Assembly: GCF_001006785.1 (NCBI RefSeq)
Contig: NZ_CDHO01000003.1
Span: forward strand, 558,001-622,000
Direction: 5' to 3'
Source of the DNA: Hyphomicrobium_B sp001006785
GTDB lineage: Bacteria > Pseudomonadota > Alphaproteobacteria > Rhizobiales > Hyphomicrobiaceae
Length of the DNA: 64,000 nt
Shown here in pieces: positions 18,051 through 26,133 of the stretch. Position numbers and translations under genes: made by a program. Numbering within the stretch: the stretch's first letter is position 1; each line of letters begins with the position of its first letter. The notes beneath the pieces are model-generated. The model had not been told where the DNA came from, ran no database searches, and saw only the letters and a list, made by a program, of their open reading frames with translations.

Positions 18051-19496
18051 ATGAAATATTCTCTCCATCGCGCACCCCGGCTACGCCAGACAGCACAGAG
18101 CCAGTCGATCGACAGCGCACGGGCCGAAGAGGCAGCCGACGCCGACTTCAACGCCAAGATGCAGCTCTCGTTTCTCGAGTCCGCGATCCAAGATTGGAAA
18201 GCTCAGCGCGCGACAGACAACGACAAAACCGAGAAGACTTTCAGCGACGCAGCCGAAACTGACGCTGCTCCGAAATCCTCGTGGCGAACTCCTCTTTCGA
18301 AAATCAAGCCGTCCACGCTTGCCAAGTCCGCGTTGGCGCTTGCTGTGGCGCTGATATTGGGCTGGGCGCCTGCCGTCCGTCTCCTCGCCACCACGAGCGC
18401 GGAGGCCGTGGTCAACGCCCGGGTAATCACACTTCGCGCGCCGATCGAGGGCGATGTGACGATGGCCGCCACAGCCACTGACATCGGCAGCACGTTCCGC
18501 AACAACGAGGAAATTCTGACGATCCGCAACCGCCGCGCCGACTATTCGCATCTCGACAGTCTGCGCCGCGAGCGCGACCAGCTCGGAACCGCGATCTCGG
18601 CACTTGAAGCCAAGAAGCAGCTCCTCGAGCAAAACCTCGTCGAGCTCAGCGAGCAACAGGAGAATTTCCGCGTCGGACGCATCACGCAGCTCGACCAGCG
18701 CATCCGCGAAATCGACGCCGACCTGGCCGCCACCGAAGCGCAACACGACATGGCGTTGCAGACATTGACGCGCGCCAGCGCACTGAGAAAAACGGACGCC
18801 GTCAGCCAGGCTTATCTTGATAAGGCGCTGCAGGACGAACGCGTGACCAAGAACACGATCCAGAGCCTCACCGAACGCCGCAAGGGATCGATGGTCGAGC
18901 TCGAAGCCGCACGCAAGTTCATCTTCATCGGCGACAGCTACAACGACACGCCGCAATCCGCACAGCGCAAGATGGAAGTCGCGCTGGAATTGGCCGACGT
19001 TCGCGCCCGCCTCGAAGGCAGCAAGGCGGAACTGGCCGTCCTCATGACACGCATCGACGCGGAAACGCGGCGAAACGAAGAGCTGTCTACTGCCTCGATC
19101 CGTTCGACCGTCAACGGCCGCGTCTGGGAAATTCTCACCGCGCCGGGCGAGCACGTCAACGCCGGACAGGACCTCATGCGCCTGCTCGATTGCGGCAGCG
19201 CCATGGTCACCGCGAGCGTCAGTGAGACGACCTACCAGAAACTCCGCATCGGTCAGAACGCAACCTTCCAGCCGCGCGGCGGCGGCAAGGAATTGCACGG
19301 TCGCATCGTCGGCCTCAACGGTTTGGCAGCGGTGTCCTCGAACAGCGCCATCCAGCAGAGCATGCTGGCGCGCGAGCCCTATCACGTCACCTTGAATTTC
19401 CCCGGCCTGACCGAAGGCGCCGAATGTCAGATCGGCCGCTCCGGCCTCGTCAAGTTCGACACGTCGTCCCCTGGTGCCCTGGCTTCAACTGACTGA
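18051..19496 (+). CDS. HlyD-type membrane fusion protein, partner of the glucan synthase
   Basis: The 481-residue periplasmic adaptor has a polar cytoplasmic N-terminus, one membrane helix (about residues 90-112) and a beta segment VVNARVITLRAPIEGDV. A long coiled coil (about 165-290) follows, then a lipoyl/beta-barrel half ending near GQNATFQPRGGGKELHGRIVG. It lies 14 bp before a PilZ-containing GT2 synthase. That pair has the same order as bgsB-bgsA of rhizobia, where the HlyD-like protein is needed for mixed-linkage beta-glucan export. The polymer here is not known. Confidence 0.82.
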   Translation: MKYSLHRAPRLRQTAQSQSIDSARAEEAADADFNAKMQLSFLESAIQDWKAQRATDNDKTEKTFSDAAETDAAPKSSWRTPLSKIKPSTLAKSALALAVALILGWAPAVRLLATTSAEAVVNARVITLRAPIEGDVTMAATATDIGSTFRNNEEILTIRNRRADYSHLDSLRRERDQLGTAISALEAKKQLLEQNLVELSEQQENFRVGRITQLDQRIREIDADLAATEAQHDMALQTLTRASALRKTDAVSQAYLDKALQDERVTKNTIQSLTERRKGSMVELEAARKFIFIGDSYNDTPQSAQRKMEVALELADVRARLEGSKAELAVLMTRIDAETRRNEELSTASIRSTVNGRVWEILTAPGEHVNAGQDLMRLLDCGSAMVTASVSETTYQKLRIGQNATFQPRGGGKELHGRIVGLNGLAAVSSNSAIQQSMLAREPYHVTLNFPGLTEGAECQIGRSGLVKFDTSSPGALASTD

Positions 19497-19510
19497 CCGG
19501 AGACGGCGTC

Positions 19511-21481
19511 ATGACGTATGCGGCCGGCATGGGCTATTGGGATGCGCTCGCACCTGCGATCGTATTGCTGCTGATTGCGCTCGCAATTCTCCCGTGGGTC
19601 AATCGCAACAACACGACGGTGCGTGTGATCGCGATCACCGTCTGCCTGTTCCTCGGCTGGCGCTACATGCTGTGGCGCATTTTCGAGACCATTCCCTCGC
19701 CTGAAAACCCGATCGATTTTCTGACCGGCTTGACGTTCACCGCCGTCGAAGCGATCGCGATGCTCGGCGCCACAGCCTCTCAAATCTTCCTGACCCGCAC
19801 GCGCAATCGAACCGCCGAAGCCGATGCGAATGTAAAGCGTCTTCTCGCCAAGCCGGATGTGCCGAAGATCGACGTGCTGATCTGCACCTATAACGAAGGC
19901 GAAGATATTCTCGATCGAACGATCATCGGCGCGCTCAACATCAACTATCCGAACTTCCGCATCTGGGTTTGCGATGACGGCCGCCGCAGCTGGCTCAAGG
20001 AATTATGTGAGCGTCGCGGCATTGGCTATCTGACACGTCCCGACAATGCGCATGCGAAAGCCGGCAACATCAACGCCGCTTTGAAGAACCTTGCGGCGCT
20101 CGACGAGAAACCGGATTTCATCTCCATTCTCGATGCCGACTTTATTCCGTTGCCGGATTTCCTGACGCGCGCCGTTTCGCTGGCACTCGGCCCCGATGTC
20201 GGCGTGGTGCAGACGCCGCAGCACTTTTTCAACCCCGATCCGATCCAAAGCAATCTCGCGGTAACGAAAGTCTGGCCGGACGAGCAGCGCTTCTTCTTCG
20301 ACATCGTCATGGCCTCTAAGGATGCCTGGAACGCCGCCTTCTGCTGCGGAACGTCGTCCGTCATTCGCTTCGACGCCTTGCAGAGCATCGGCGGCTTTCC
20401 GACCGACTCCGTGACCGAGGACTATCTCGTCTCTCTGCGGCTGAGGGAAAAAGGCTTCCGCACCGTTTATCTGAACGAGATCCTGTCTCTCGGCCTCGCG
20501 CCCGAAGGGCTCGCCGAATACACCACCCAGCGCGCGCGCTGGTCCCTCGGCTTCGTGCAGATCTGCCGGGGCCATAGCGGCCCGCTGAAATGGGGCAACG
20601 GCCTGCCGTTCGTCGATCGCATCATGCTCTGCGAGACCTTCCTTCATTGGTCGGCGACGCATCTCTTCCGCGTGCTCGGCATCATCGTGCCGGCGCTATA
20701 TCTCATTCTCGATATCCAGGCCGTGCACGCCAACGTCATCGACGCGATCTGGTATCTGGCGCCCTTCATCGTCGTCCAATCCGCCATCTATGTCTGGCTG
20801 ACGGAAGGGCGCGTGCTGCCTCTGATGACCGATCTCTATCAGATGCTCTGCGCTTCCGAAGTTCTGAAATCCGTCTGGTCCGGATTGCTGCGCCCCAACG
20901 GTCAGAAATTCAAAGTGACGGCAAAAGGCGGCGACCGCAGCAAGCAATTCATCCAGTGGCCGCTTCTGCGCATCTTCGGAGCGCTGCTGTTCCTGACCGC
21001 ATTCGGCATCGCCAATGCCTTCATCTTCGATCAAAGCCGGCCGCTCGCCGAGTCGAGCGCGATCGCGTTTTTCTGGAGCTGGTACAATCTCGTCCTTCTG
21101 ACGTTGTGTTGCTACGTCTGCACCGAGCAGCAACAGCGCCGTACGGGAGACCGCTTCGACGTGCGCGTTCCCGTGAAGCTTGCCTTCAACGGCGAGCAGC
21201 GCGATTATTTCGCGTCCGATCTTTCCGTCAGCGGCATGCATCTGATTGGCGATCTACCGGTTCCAGTCGGAACACCGGTGAAGATCAGCTTCGCCGACAT
21301 CTCGCTCGAAGCCCACATCCGGCGAACGACGCAAACAGGTTTCGGCCTGCAGTTCGAGACAACCGACAAAGCCAAGATGAGCGTGCTGCGCTACATCTTT
21401 TCCTCGCCCCGCGGCGTGACGAGCGGCAACATCAAGCCGCATCTCCTCGCACGCGCTGTCGCTGCCCGCGTGTTCCGCTAG
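19511..21481 (+). CDS. Processive GT2 polysaccharide synthase with C-terminal PilZ domain (BgsA/CrdS/BcsA-like)
   Basis: The 656-residue inner-membrane synthase has N-terminal helices (10-60) and a GT2 catalytic core with VCDDGRRSWL (near 154), ILDADFIP (near 207), VTEDYLVS (near 301) and TTQRARW (near 338). These are the D, DxD, TED and QxxRW motifs of cellulose-synthase-like enzymes. More helices and a PilZ domain follow: RTGDR near 544 and DLSVSG near 570 form the RxxxR and D/NxSxxG c-di-GMP signature. It probably makes a beta-glucan activated by c-di-GMP. No bcsB, bcsZ or bcsC is nearby, which argues against a standard cellulose operon. Confidence 0.88.
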   Translation: MTYAAGMGYWDALAPAIVLLLIALAILPWVNRNNTTVRVIAITVCLFLGWRYMLWRIFETIPSPENPIDFLTGLTFTAVEAIAMLGATASQIFLTRTRNRTAEADANVKRLLAKPDVPKIDVLICTYNEGEDILDRTIIGALNINYPNFRIWVCDDGRRSWLKELCERRGIGYLTRPDNAHAKAGNINAALKNLAALDEKPDFISILDADFIPLPDFLTRAVSLALGPDVGVVQTPQHFFNPDPIQSNLAVTKVWPDEQRFFFDIVMASKDAWNAAFCCGTSSVIRFDALQSIGGFPTDSVTEDYLVSLRLREKGFRTVYLNEILSLGLAPEGLAEYTTQRARWSLGFVQICRGHSGPLKWGNGLPFVDRIMLCETFLHWSATHLFRVLGIIVPALYLILDIQAVHANVIDAIWYLAPFIVVQSAIYVWLTEGRVLPLMTDLYQMLCASEVLKSVWSGLLRPNGQKFKVTAKGGDRSKQFIQWPLLRIFGALLFLTAFGIANAFIFDQSRPLAESSAIAFFWSWYNLVLLTLCCYVCTEQQQRRTGDRFDVRVPVKLAFNGEQRDYFASDLSVSGMHLIGDLPVPVGTPVKISFADISLEAHIRRTTQTGFGLQFETTDKAKMSVLRYIFSSPRGVTSGNIKPHLLARAVAARVFR

Positions 21482-21496
21482 CGAGAATTCGCGTCA

Positions 21497-22057
21497 TCAA
21501 CCGTTCAGCGACTTCAGCGTCCAACGCTTGCCGTTCGAGCCAAGCTCAACAACGCCGAGCGGCGCGATGTCGACCCGCCAGAACGATACCGGGTTCGCTT
21601 CGAGCGCGACGACGACGGCCGCGCGGATGACAGCGGGATGTGTAACGGCGACGCTCCGTCCCTGGCTCTCCGGCGCCGCCCTCAACCAGTTCGCGACGCG
21701 CGCCAGAAGCGCCTCGACCGACTCGCCGCCGTGCGGGCTCGCTGCCGTATCCGTGAGCCAGCCGACCATCGCCTCCGGCTCCGACGCTTCGACGTCGGCG
21801 AACGTCCGCCCCGACCATCGACCAAGGTCCATGTCCCGAATGAGAGGCTCGATCTTAGCATCGACATTGAGCGCCGCCGCCGTTTCGACCGCTCGCCGCG
21901 CCGGGCTGGTCCAGGCGTTTAAGAACTGCGGCAAATCGCCGGAAAGCGCGGATGTATCGCGCCGCGCCTTCTCGTCGATGCCCTCATCCAAGGGGAAGGC
22001 CGCCGCACGCGTCGCAGCCGTCGGAGCATGGGAAATGAGCGTCAGCCGCTGGATCAT
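21497..22057 (-). CDS. Histidine phosphatase (phosphoglycerate-mutase-like) family protein
   Basis: The 186-residue histidine phosphatase has a degenerate start: LISHAPTAATRAAAF stands where RHG is usual, keeping the His. WTSPARRAVETA, the LGRWSGRTFADVE stretch and the second-half VTHPAVIRA His motif fit the family. The first Arg of RHG is replaced by Ser, so catalysis may be altered. It is divergent from the B12 riboswitch and cbtBA, so a role in cobalamin salvage (CobC-like phosphatase) is possible but only inferred from position. Confidence 0.75.
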   Translation of the reverse strand: MIQRLTLISHAPTAATRAAAFPLDEGIDEKARRDTSALSGDLPQFLNAWTSPARRAVETAAALNVDAKIEPLIRDMDLGRWSGRTFADVEASEPEAMVGWLTDTAASPHGGESVEALLARVANWLRAAPESQGRSVAVTHPAVIRAAVVVALEANPVSFWRVDIAPLGVVELGSNGKRWTLKSLNG

Positions 22058-22100
22058 GGGCGTTGCTTTACATTGACAAAGGCTCGGATCAACCTATGGT

Positions 22101-22206
22101 GGACCTTCGCACGTCATGGGTAGGAAACCGGTGAAATTCCGGAACGGTCGCGCCACTGTGATCGGAGGATGCCGCAAAGCTCCAGCCGAAAGTCAGACCC
22201 TCTTGT
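22101..22206 (+). promoter_or_regulatory. Cobalamin riboswitch
   Basis: The leader shows the conserved order of cobalamin riboswitch elements. GGTAGGAAACCGGTGAAATTCCGG is present in parts at 22119-22142, GCGCCACTGT follows near 22150, and the B12-box-like CCGAAAGTCAGACC ends near 22200. A stem GGGA/TCCC at 22226-22240 abuts the AAGGAGG ribosome site of cbtB (22241-22247), suggesting translational control by hiding the site when cobalamin is bound. Boundaries are approximate. Confidence 0.9.
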
Positions 22207-22254
22207 GATGGGCCAACGCTTGATCGGGACGCGCAATCCCAAGGAGGCCCCTTA

Positions 22255-22464
22255 ATGGCATATTCTTCCGTCATCCAAGACACCGTTGCAACACCCATTC
22301 CGGTCCGTGAGATTCTGCCCTGGGCAATCTTCGGCGGACTGCTGTTCCTTCTCGCGATGTATTTCATCGGCGTCGAGGAAGGCGCGATGGCGATCTTCAA
22401 TGGCATGTACGTGCACGAATTCGTTCACGACGGTCGCCACCTTCTCGGCTTCCCCTGCCACTGA
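22255..22464 (+). CDS. cbtB: Cobalt transporter subunit CbtB
   Basis: The 69-residue protein has one membrane helix (ILPWAIFGGLLFLLAMYFIG) and a C-terminal His-rich tail HEFVHDGRHLLGFPCH that may bind cobalt. This is the usual size and layout of CbtB, found under B12 control in alphaproteobacteria. A strong AAGGAGG site precedes the ATG. The neighbour cbtA starts 19 bp later. Confidence 0.93.
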   Translation: MAYSSVIQDTVATPIPVREILPWAIFGGLLFLLAMYFIGVEEGAMAIFNGMYVHEFVHDGRHLLGFPCH

Positions 22465-22483
22465 TCAGACGCGAGATAAAATC

Positions 22484-23224
22484 ATGGGACAATTGTTGCT
22501 CCGCGGCATGCTCGCGGGCCTTTTTGCTGCGCTTCTGGCATTCGGTTTCGCGAAGATCGTGGGCGAGCCGCAGGTCGATCGCGCGATTGCATTCGAAGAA
22601 TCGCACGCCGCCGCTGAACATCAGGCCAGTGCCAACGGCGCTGCTGCAGCGGCGGAAGAACCTGAACTCGTCAGCCGCGAAGTTCAGGCAGGGTTGGGAC
22701 TGCTCACGGGCATCGCGATGTTCGGCACCGCTTTGGGCGGACTTGTCGCACTCGCCTTCGCGTTCGCGAGCGGCAGGCTGCTGAAGTTCCCGCCGCGAAC
22801 GACGGCCATCGTCATCGCTGCGGTCGGATTTCTAGCGCTCTACGTTGTGCCCTATCTCAAGTACCCGGCGAACCCGCCAGCCGTGGGCGCCGAGGACACC
22901 ATCGCCTATCGCACGCAGCTCTACTTCACGATGATGGTGTTTTCCGCGGCAGCCCTGGCCGTTGCCGTAACTCTCGGACGCGCGCTCTCTTCAAGCCTGG
23001 GCTCGTGGAACGCGACGATCGCGGGCGTGCTGACGTACATCGTGCTGGTCACGATTGCCGGCTACGCGCTTCCGACCCTCAACGAAGTCCCGAACGACTT
23101 CCCGGCCGATCTCCTCTGGAAATTCCGCACTGCCTCGTTCGCGATCCAGGGCATCCTCTGGGCGACGATTGGGCTTGCTCTCGGCGCTATGGTCGAACGA
23201 AGCCAGACGCGAACGGCATACTGA
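22484..23224 (+). CDS. cbtA: Cobalt transporter subunit CbtA
   Basis: The 246-residue integral membrane protein has about five or six helices. It opens with MGQLLLRGMLAGLFAALLAFGFA and the acidic EPQVDRAIAFEE stretch, and later carries YVVPYLKYPANPPAVG, a CbtA-type segment. With CbtB it forms a proposed cobalt uptake system supplying corrin synthesis. The start at 22484 gives normal length; the longer upstream frame overlaps cbtB. It is co-regulated by the riboswitch at 22101-22206. Confidence 0.92.
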   Translation: MGQLLLRGMLAGLFAALLAFGFAKIVGEPQVDRAIAFEESHAAAEHQASANGAAAAAEEPELVSREVQAGLGLLTGIAMFGTALGGLVALAFAFASGRLLKFPPRTTAIVIAAVGFLALYVVPYLKYPANPPAVGAEDTIAYRTQLYFTMMVFSAAALAVAVTLGRALSSSLGSWNATIAGVLTYIVLVTIAGYALPTLNEVPNDFPADLLWKFRTASFAIQGILWATIGLALGAMVERSQTRTAY

Positions 23225-23237
23225 CGAGCGATATGAT

Positions 23238-23260
23238 CGGGCCGCTCGCAAGGCGGCCCG
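23238..23260 (+). terminator. GC-rich hairpin after cbtA
   Basis: CGGGCCGC and GCGGCCCG pair perfectly (8 bp) around a 7-nt loop, 13 nt after the cbtA stop. Only AAACATTT follows, so termination by this stem alone is uncertain. It separates cbtA from the DUF1289 gene. Confidence 0.5.
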
Positions 23261-23297
23261 AAACATTTACGGCTATCATCATATTAGGGCAGTCGAT

Positions 23298-24176
23298 TTG
23301 GCACGGCACTCGCCTTGCGTAGGCATCTGTAAACTCGATCCCGCTACCGGCTTTTGTATTGGTTGCGCGCGTACAGGCGGCGAAATCGCCGACTGGATGG
23401 CAATGGACGACGACCGGCGCGATGACGTCTGGCGTCAGCTGCCGGAGCGCCTCGCCAATCTTGCGATCCGCGTGCACCTCCTGCCCTGGACGCCCGCTGA
23501 AATCGCAATCTGGACCTGCGAACAGATTTCCGAGCGGCAGGGCACATGGGTCACCGGCGTCCCTGGCGCCGTCGCCGAGTTTCCGTGCACACCGGATCGC
23601 CGTATCGGCATCGACACAGGCGACGGATCGATGATCGCGCGCGCCGACGATTCCACATTTCGTCTGCGCATCAACGAACGGCTTCGCGCCTTTGCCTTTA
23701 CCGACGGCGGACCGATCGTGCTCGCCATGCCGCGCGCGCGCGCAAACATGACGGAACACACGACCATTCAGGATCTCGGAGCCGATACCGACGCGATAAG
23801 CACCGCGCATCGGAGCGACCGCCTGTTCGACTTCGGCATCGGCCGCAAGAATGCGCGCTTCTGCGTACGTACCGGCGACAGCGCGCTCGCCGAACGCCTC
23901 GCAAGCCAGATCGGCCGGCCCTGGTCCGATCTCATGGCCGATATCGGACCGGACGTCATCGCCGCAAGCCCGCACCGCGTCGTCGAATCGGCGGCGGTAC
24001 GTATCGAAGTTTACACGCCCATTCCGAGACCGGATCAGAAGTCCGCTTCCGGCGCGCATACTCATTTGCTCCCGGAATTTCTCAAAACGGGCGAAGAAAT
24101 TCCCGCAAGTCTGGCGTTGCCTGCCTTTGCGATGCCCGTCGCGATTTTCTATCCCACGCCCGCGGCAGGAAACTGA
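23298..24176 (+). CDS. DUF1289 protein fused to an uncharacterised C-terminal domain
   Basis: The N-terminal 50 residues are a DUF1289 domain: SPCVGICKLDPATGFCIGC has the four-Cys pattern of a likely metal-binding unit, followed by EIADWMAMDDDRRDDVW. Residues about 60-290 form a second domain I do not recognise. They include GRKNARFCVRTGDSALAERL and a C-terminal FAMPVAIFYP stretch. No in-frame ATG suits the DUF1289 fold; a TTG at 23298 with AGGGCAG ahead gives 292 residues. Its position 73 bp after cbtA hints at a cobalt or corrin link, unproven. Confidence 0.72.
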   Translation: MARHSPCVGICKLDPATGFCIGCARTGGEIADWMAMDDDRRDDVWRQLPERLANLAIRVHLLPWTPAEIAIWTCEQISERQGTWVTGVPGAVAEFPCTPDRRIGIDTGDGSMIARADDSTFRLRINERLRAFAFTDGGPIVLAMPRARANMTEHTTIQDLGADTDAISTAHRSDRLFDFGIGRKNARFCVRTGDSALAERLASQIGRPWSDLMADIGPDVIAASPHRVVESAAVRIEVYTPIPRPDQKSASGAHTHLLPEFLKTGEEIPASLALPAFAMPVAIFYPTPAAGN

Positions 24177-24291
24177 GTTTCTCACCCTTTGTCCCCAGCC
24201 CGCCGCAGCTTACGCGCGTTCAGTGTTGAGACGGCCGCGCCGGCGTAGTACGCAAGTCACGGGATCACATTGAGAACAAAGAGAGGATCGC

Positions 24292-24663
24292 ATGCGCAGC
24301 GCCAGGCTCGGAACTCTGCTCGTTGCCGCTTTCTGTTTGGGCTCATTTGCCGTCAGCGCGCAGGACGCGCCGCCGATGCAGTCGTCCTTTTCGGCTCTGA
24401 TCGCCAAAGACTACGAAATTAAAACGGTCACGGTCGTCCCGCTCGAGGTCGCCAAGCGCGCCACCGAGTCGGTTAGAACAGATACCGTGATCGTGACGCT
24501 GCAGAACAAGCAGTCCGTCGCCGTCTGTTACCTCGCGTTCGCCAACTGGGCGTTCATGAACAAGACGTCGCTCGATACACCGACGCTTTGCGAAGTTCGT
24601 GAAGGCGCGGCAGCCGAACCGCAGGCGACGTCCAATCCGCCGCCGCCCGGAACGACGCCTTAA
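24292..24663 (+). CDS. Small secreted protein, function unknown
   Basis: The 123-residue protein has a signal peptide (MRSARLGTLLVAAFCLGSFAVSAQ). A globular part follows, with two Cys (VCYLAFANW and TLCEVREG) that could form a disulfide, and a proline-rich C-terminal tail. I do not recognise the family. GAGAGG lies 7 nt before the ATG. It stands alone. Confidence 0.68.
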   Translation: MRSARLGTLLVAAFCLGSFAVSAQDAPPMQSSFSALIAKDYEIKTVTVVPLEVAKRATESVRTDTVIVTLQNKQSVAVCYLAFANWAFMNKTSLDTPTLCEVREGAAAEPQATSNPPPPGTTP

Positions 24664-24828
24664 GCGTGGTTAACGCGCGCCATGCGAAACGCACGGCGCC
24701 GATCGCACCGGTTTTCATCGTCGTTTTGCAGAAAACCGCCACAGTTTCACCGCCACGCGCCGGTCAATTGAGCATCTTACAAATGCGATGAGGCATTCAC
24801 GCTTCTCGCGGCAATTGTGGGACCTCTG

Positions 24829-25089
24829 ATGAAAGCGACAAGTTGGGTTCTCGCGGCTGGATTCGCGACCGTGGCATTCGCCGCAACCGCGAGTCTCGGC
24901 CACGCCCACAGCGGCACCGCCGACGAACAGGCCGCGTGCACAGGCGACGTCCTGAGCCTCTGCTTCTTTGAAATTCCGAACGAAGACCGGATTGTCGCCT
25001 GTCTCAACCGCAAGCGCGATCGGCTGAGCGAGGCGTGCCGTAACGTCATCGATCCGCCGCCCAAGGCGAAAAAGCCTGCCAAGCGCTGA
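24829..25089 (+). CDS. Small secreted Cys-rich protein
   Basis: The 86-residue protein has a signal peptide ending near SLGHAHS. A segment of four Cys follows: ACTGDVLSLC and ACLNRKRDRLSEAC. The spacing resembles a single cysteine-rich repeat of the GLG1 type (PF00839), here with a basic proline-rich tail. The start at 24829 was chosen over the GTG at 24817 because it begins directly at the signal peptide. Function is unknown. Confidence 0.7.
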   Translation: MKATSWVLAAGFATVAFAATASLGHAHSGTADEQAACTGDVLSLCFFEIPNEDRIVACLNRKRDRLSEACRNVIDPPPKAKKPAKR

Positions 25090-25170
25090 AAAGCCCGAGT
25101 TGGCAGAGCGGCGTCCGCAGTCGTAAAACGCGTCTCGAATCCACGAGCGTCTCGTTTTCGAGGAGCGGCT

Positions 25171-26034
25171 TTGAAGAAACTCATTGTGACGGCCGACGAC
25201 TTCGGCCTCTCGCTGCCGGTCAATGAAGCCGTCGATCTGGCGCATCAGCATGGCATCCTGACAGCGGCCAGTCTGATGATGGGAGCACCGGCCCGCGACG
25301 ACGCCGTTGAACGCGCGCGCAAGCTGCCGCATCTCGGCGTCGGAATTCATCTCACGCTCGTCGACAGCTGCCCCGTTCTTCCGCCGACCGAAGTGCCGGG
25401 CCTCGTCGGACAGGACGGACGCTTTTCGACAGACCCTGTCAAATTCGGAACCGCGCTGTTCTTCTCGAAAGATCTTCGCCGCCAAGCCGAAGCCGAGATC
25501 ACGGCGCAGTTCGATGCCTTCCGCAAGACCGGCCTCACGATGGACCACATCAACGGCCACCAGCATTTCCACATGCATCCGGCGATCTCGAAAATCATCG
25601 CCAGGCTCGCCAAGGATTTCGGCAACCCGCCCGTACGCATTCCGGTCGAGCCTCTGTTTCCGTCCTACACGGCAACGTCGGATCGTTTTCGCGACCGCTT
25701 GTCCGGATGGGTGTTCTTCTACGCGCAATCGCGGCTTCTGCGGCGACGCGTGCGCGCTGCAGGCCTCGGCGTCAACGATCGCGTCTTCGGTCTGAACGAC
25801 AGCGGCGCGATGACCGAAACGCGCGTTCTCCAGTTTCTCGACAAACTCCCGAACGGAACGACGGAGTTCTACTTTCATCCCGCCACGCGCCGTTGGCCGG
25901 GCGTCGACAACCTGCCCGACGACTACCGCCCGATGGAGGAATTCGCGGCCCTGACGAGCCTCAACGTCAAAGGCAAGGCCAACGCGCTCGGCATCACGCT
26001 CGTCCCGTTCCGCGAGGCCGTTCGCCGCGCTTGA
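25171..26034 (+). CDS. hpnK: Hopanoid biosynthesis protein HpnK (YdjC-like deacetylase)
   Basis: The 287-residue YdjC-fold protein has VTADDFGLS (metal-binding Asp near 9-10), GVGIHLTLVD and NGHQHFHMHP (near 128-137), the His-rich metal site. In other hopanoid producers HpnK removes the acetyl group from GlcNAc-bacteriohopanetetrol to give the glucosamine form. The start is TTG, preceded by AGGAG. Next comes a GT21 glycosyltransferase (99 bp gap) and hpnL. The usual partners hpnI and hpnJ are 6 kb away in a separate block. Confidence 0.93.
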   Translation: MKKLIVTADDFGLSLPVNEAVDLAHQHGILTAASLMMGAPARDDAVERARKLPHLGVGIHLTLVDSCPVLPPTEVPGLVGQDGRFSTDPVKFGTALFFSKDLRRQAEAEITAQFDAFRKTGLTMDHINGHQHFHMHPAISKIIARLAKDFGNPPVRIPVEPLFPSYTATSDRFRDRLSGWVFFYAQSRLLRRRVRAAGLGVNDRVFGLNDSGAMTETRVLQFLDKLPNGTTEFYFHPATRRWPGVDNLPDDYRPMEEFAALTSLNVKGKANALGITLVPFREAVRRA

Positions 26035-26133
26035 TCTGCGGCGGCCCGAAGCGCTCGAAACGCCATGCCTGCCGTGCTATGCCCCTTGCCGCCGGACGGC
26101 GCGTCGCGGCGTAAAACTCGGACTGAAGCCGTT

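Noticed and set aside
18081..19385. 434-codon open frame on the minus strand
   Set aside because: Antisense to the HlyD-type gene; no recognisable domain.
25091..25150. tRNA-like stretch (GAGTTGGCAGAGCGG and TCTCGAATCC)
   Set aside because: D-arm and T-arm-like words are present, but no 7-bp acceptor stem or proper anticodon stem forms, and it overlaps the hpnK leader.
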